A stretch of 13,669 bases of DNA from Nitrospirota bacterium. GTDB lineage: Bacteria; NPL-UPA2; JAADIA01. Numbering within the stretch: position 1 is the stretch's first letter; each line of letters opens with the position of its first letter. The stretch lies in assembly GCA_013151555.1 (NCBI GenBank), contig JAADIA010000031.1, positions 1 through 13,669 on the forward strand, in the 5' to 3' direction. The notes under the pieces are model-generated. The model was not told the DNA's origin. It worked only from the letters and a program-made list of their open reading frames with translations, and searched no databases. Shown piece by piece: positions 13,058 to 13,669 of this stretch. A program made the position numbers and the translations under genes.

Positions 13058-13501
13058 ATGGGAAATATGGATATATTAATTTTCATCTTCGGACTATTTG
13101 TTTTTTTTCGTATTTTCAGTACAAAAAGCATTCCTCTGACACTCACAAGCTACACAATCGCAGTCATAGCATATTTAATCTTTTTCAAATGGAATATGAA
13201 AAAGATAAACAGATTTTTACTTAACGGCATAATATTAGTTACCATTCCCGGTATTTACCTTGCAATAAAAAGACTCCCTCATCATATGAGCATGGCTGTA
13301 TGGTCGCCAATGGAGGGCATAGTACCTTTCCTGTTTGATATATTATTAGCAATAATCTCAGGTCTTGTATTTGGGTGGAGAGCATATTTAATCTTTACTA
13401 AAAAGAATATGAAGAAAGCAACTAAAGTTTTCCTATCAGCCATAATACTATTTTTTATTATCTGCGCCTCCTTATTGTTAACCAAAATCTATACTTTTTA
13501 A
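13058..13501 (+). CDS. Small multi-pass membrane protein with internal duplication
   Basis: The 147-residue protein has about five hydrophobic segments (roughly 5-19, 28-44, 53-70, 87-113, 123-142) separated by short basic turns, so it is an integral inner-membrane protein. I do not recognise a family. Residues 38-71 and 109-143 are similar: both begin AYLIF, continue to NMKK and then have a hydrophobic helix with IIL, so it seems built from a duplicated two-helix unit with a 71-residue period. The shared start AGCATATTTAATCTTT is identical in DNA (13168-13183 and 13381-13396). There is no good ribosome binding site before ATG 13058, and the promoter suggests a leaderless mRNA; ATG 13067 is an alternative start. 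Its codons are A/T-rich compared with the aro cluster, which fits accessory DNA. Confidence 0.65.
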   Translation: MGNMDILIFIFGLFVFFRIFSTKSIPLTLTSYTIAVIAYLIFFKWNMKKINRFLLNGIILVTIPGIYLAIKRLPHHMSMAVWSPMEGIVPFLFDILLAIISGLVFGWRAYLIFTKKNMKKATKVFLSAIILFFIICASLLLTKIYTF

Positions 13502-13527
13502 AGCAACGGATTTTAGATAAATAGGAT

Positions 13528-13547
13528 AAATAGGGACAGACACCATT
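13528..13547. repeat. Short dispersed repeat, copy 2 (core AGGGACAGACAC)
   Basis: This matches 705-724 at 18 of 20 positions in the same orientation. It lies just after the small membrane protein gene. Confidence 0.45.
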
Positions 13548-13598
13548 AAATCACGATTCGCTTACCCAGCCTGTCTCCTGGAAAAGGACTTAAACACC

Positions 13599-13669
13599 CT
13601 ACTCTTTCGCGCAAGCGAGCATTTCCCGGGCGTGTTTTACAGCGGTCAGGGTTTCTTTTTCGCCACTCA
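13599..13669 (-). CDS. C-terminal end of an unidentified gene entering from the right
   Basis: On the minus strand an open frame comes in from the right edge and stops at TAG (13599-13601). The last 23 residues include KETLTAVKHAREML and look like an amphipathic C-terminal helix. The stretch is too short to identify, and chance cannot be ruled out. Confidence 0.4.
   Translation of the reverse strand, partial: SGEKETLTAVKHAREMLACAKE

Noticed and set aside
1-13669. CRISPR array, complete insertion sequence or known riboswitch
   Set aside because: No regularly spaced repeats, no transposase frame and no recognisable aptamer core were found on either strand.

Overview
This looks like a chromosomal stretch from an uncultivated or poorly known bacterium of moderate GC content. 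The sequence does not fix the phylum. It carries a one-piece tmRNA, sigma-70-type promoters (TTGACA/TATAAT-like), strong Shine-Dalgarno sites on some genes and none on others, two tRNA genes without encoded CCA, and a prepilin peptidase. Most of the window is housekeeping. The unusual material is in the small spaces between genes.

Left part (1-2520). A radC gene runs off the left edge on the minus strand. Upstream of it lie a small XRE-type repressor gene, the tmRNA gene ssrA with a clear terminator, and smpB, all on the minus strand. smpB and ssrA are the two partners of trans-translation. A short A/T-rich tandem repeat separates them and supplies the smpB stop codon. A plus-strand tRNA-Leu(CAG) with its own promoter follows.

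Middle (2520-8580). A minus-strand 100-codon frame, broken by one TGA, overlaps the 5' end of a plus-strand methyltransferase gene. Next come an aldo/keto-reductase-like gene that has lost most of its catalytic tetrad, and pdxA (vitamin B6 synthesis). pdxA runs tail-to-tail into a Nudix ADP-sugar pyrophosphatase gene. A large secreted GH51 alpha-L-arabinofuranosidase is transcribed leftward from a good promoter.

Right part (8580-13669). Divergent from the arabinofuranosidase is a tight plus-strand cluster: aroE, pilD, aroC, aroK and a small conserved hypothetical gene. Three of the seven shikimate-pathway steps sit here around a prepilin peptidase gene. The cluster meets a minus-strand tRNA-Arg(UCU). 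Beyond it is an A/T-rich accessory-looking stretch with a possible PIN-toxin remnant, a small multi-pass membrane protein with an internal duplication, a second copy of a short dispersed repeat, and the end of a gene entering from the right.

No complete, clearly new multi-gene system was found. The items most worth checking are the TGA-interrupted ORF with a CxxU-like motif (2548-2850), the AKR-fold protein lacking Tyr/Lys/His catalytic residues, and three genes whose promoters leave almost no leader (Nudix, aroE, membrane protein).
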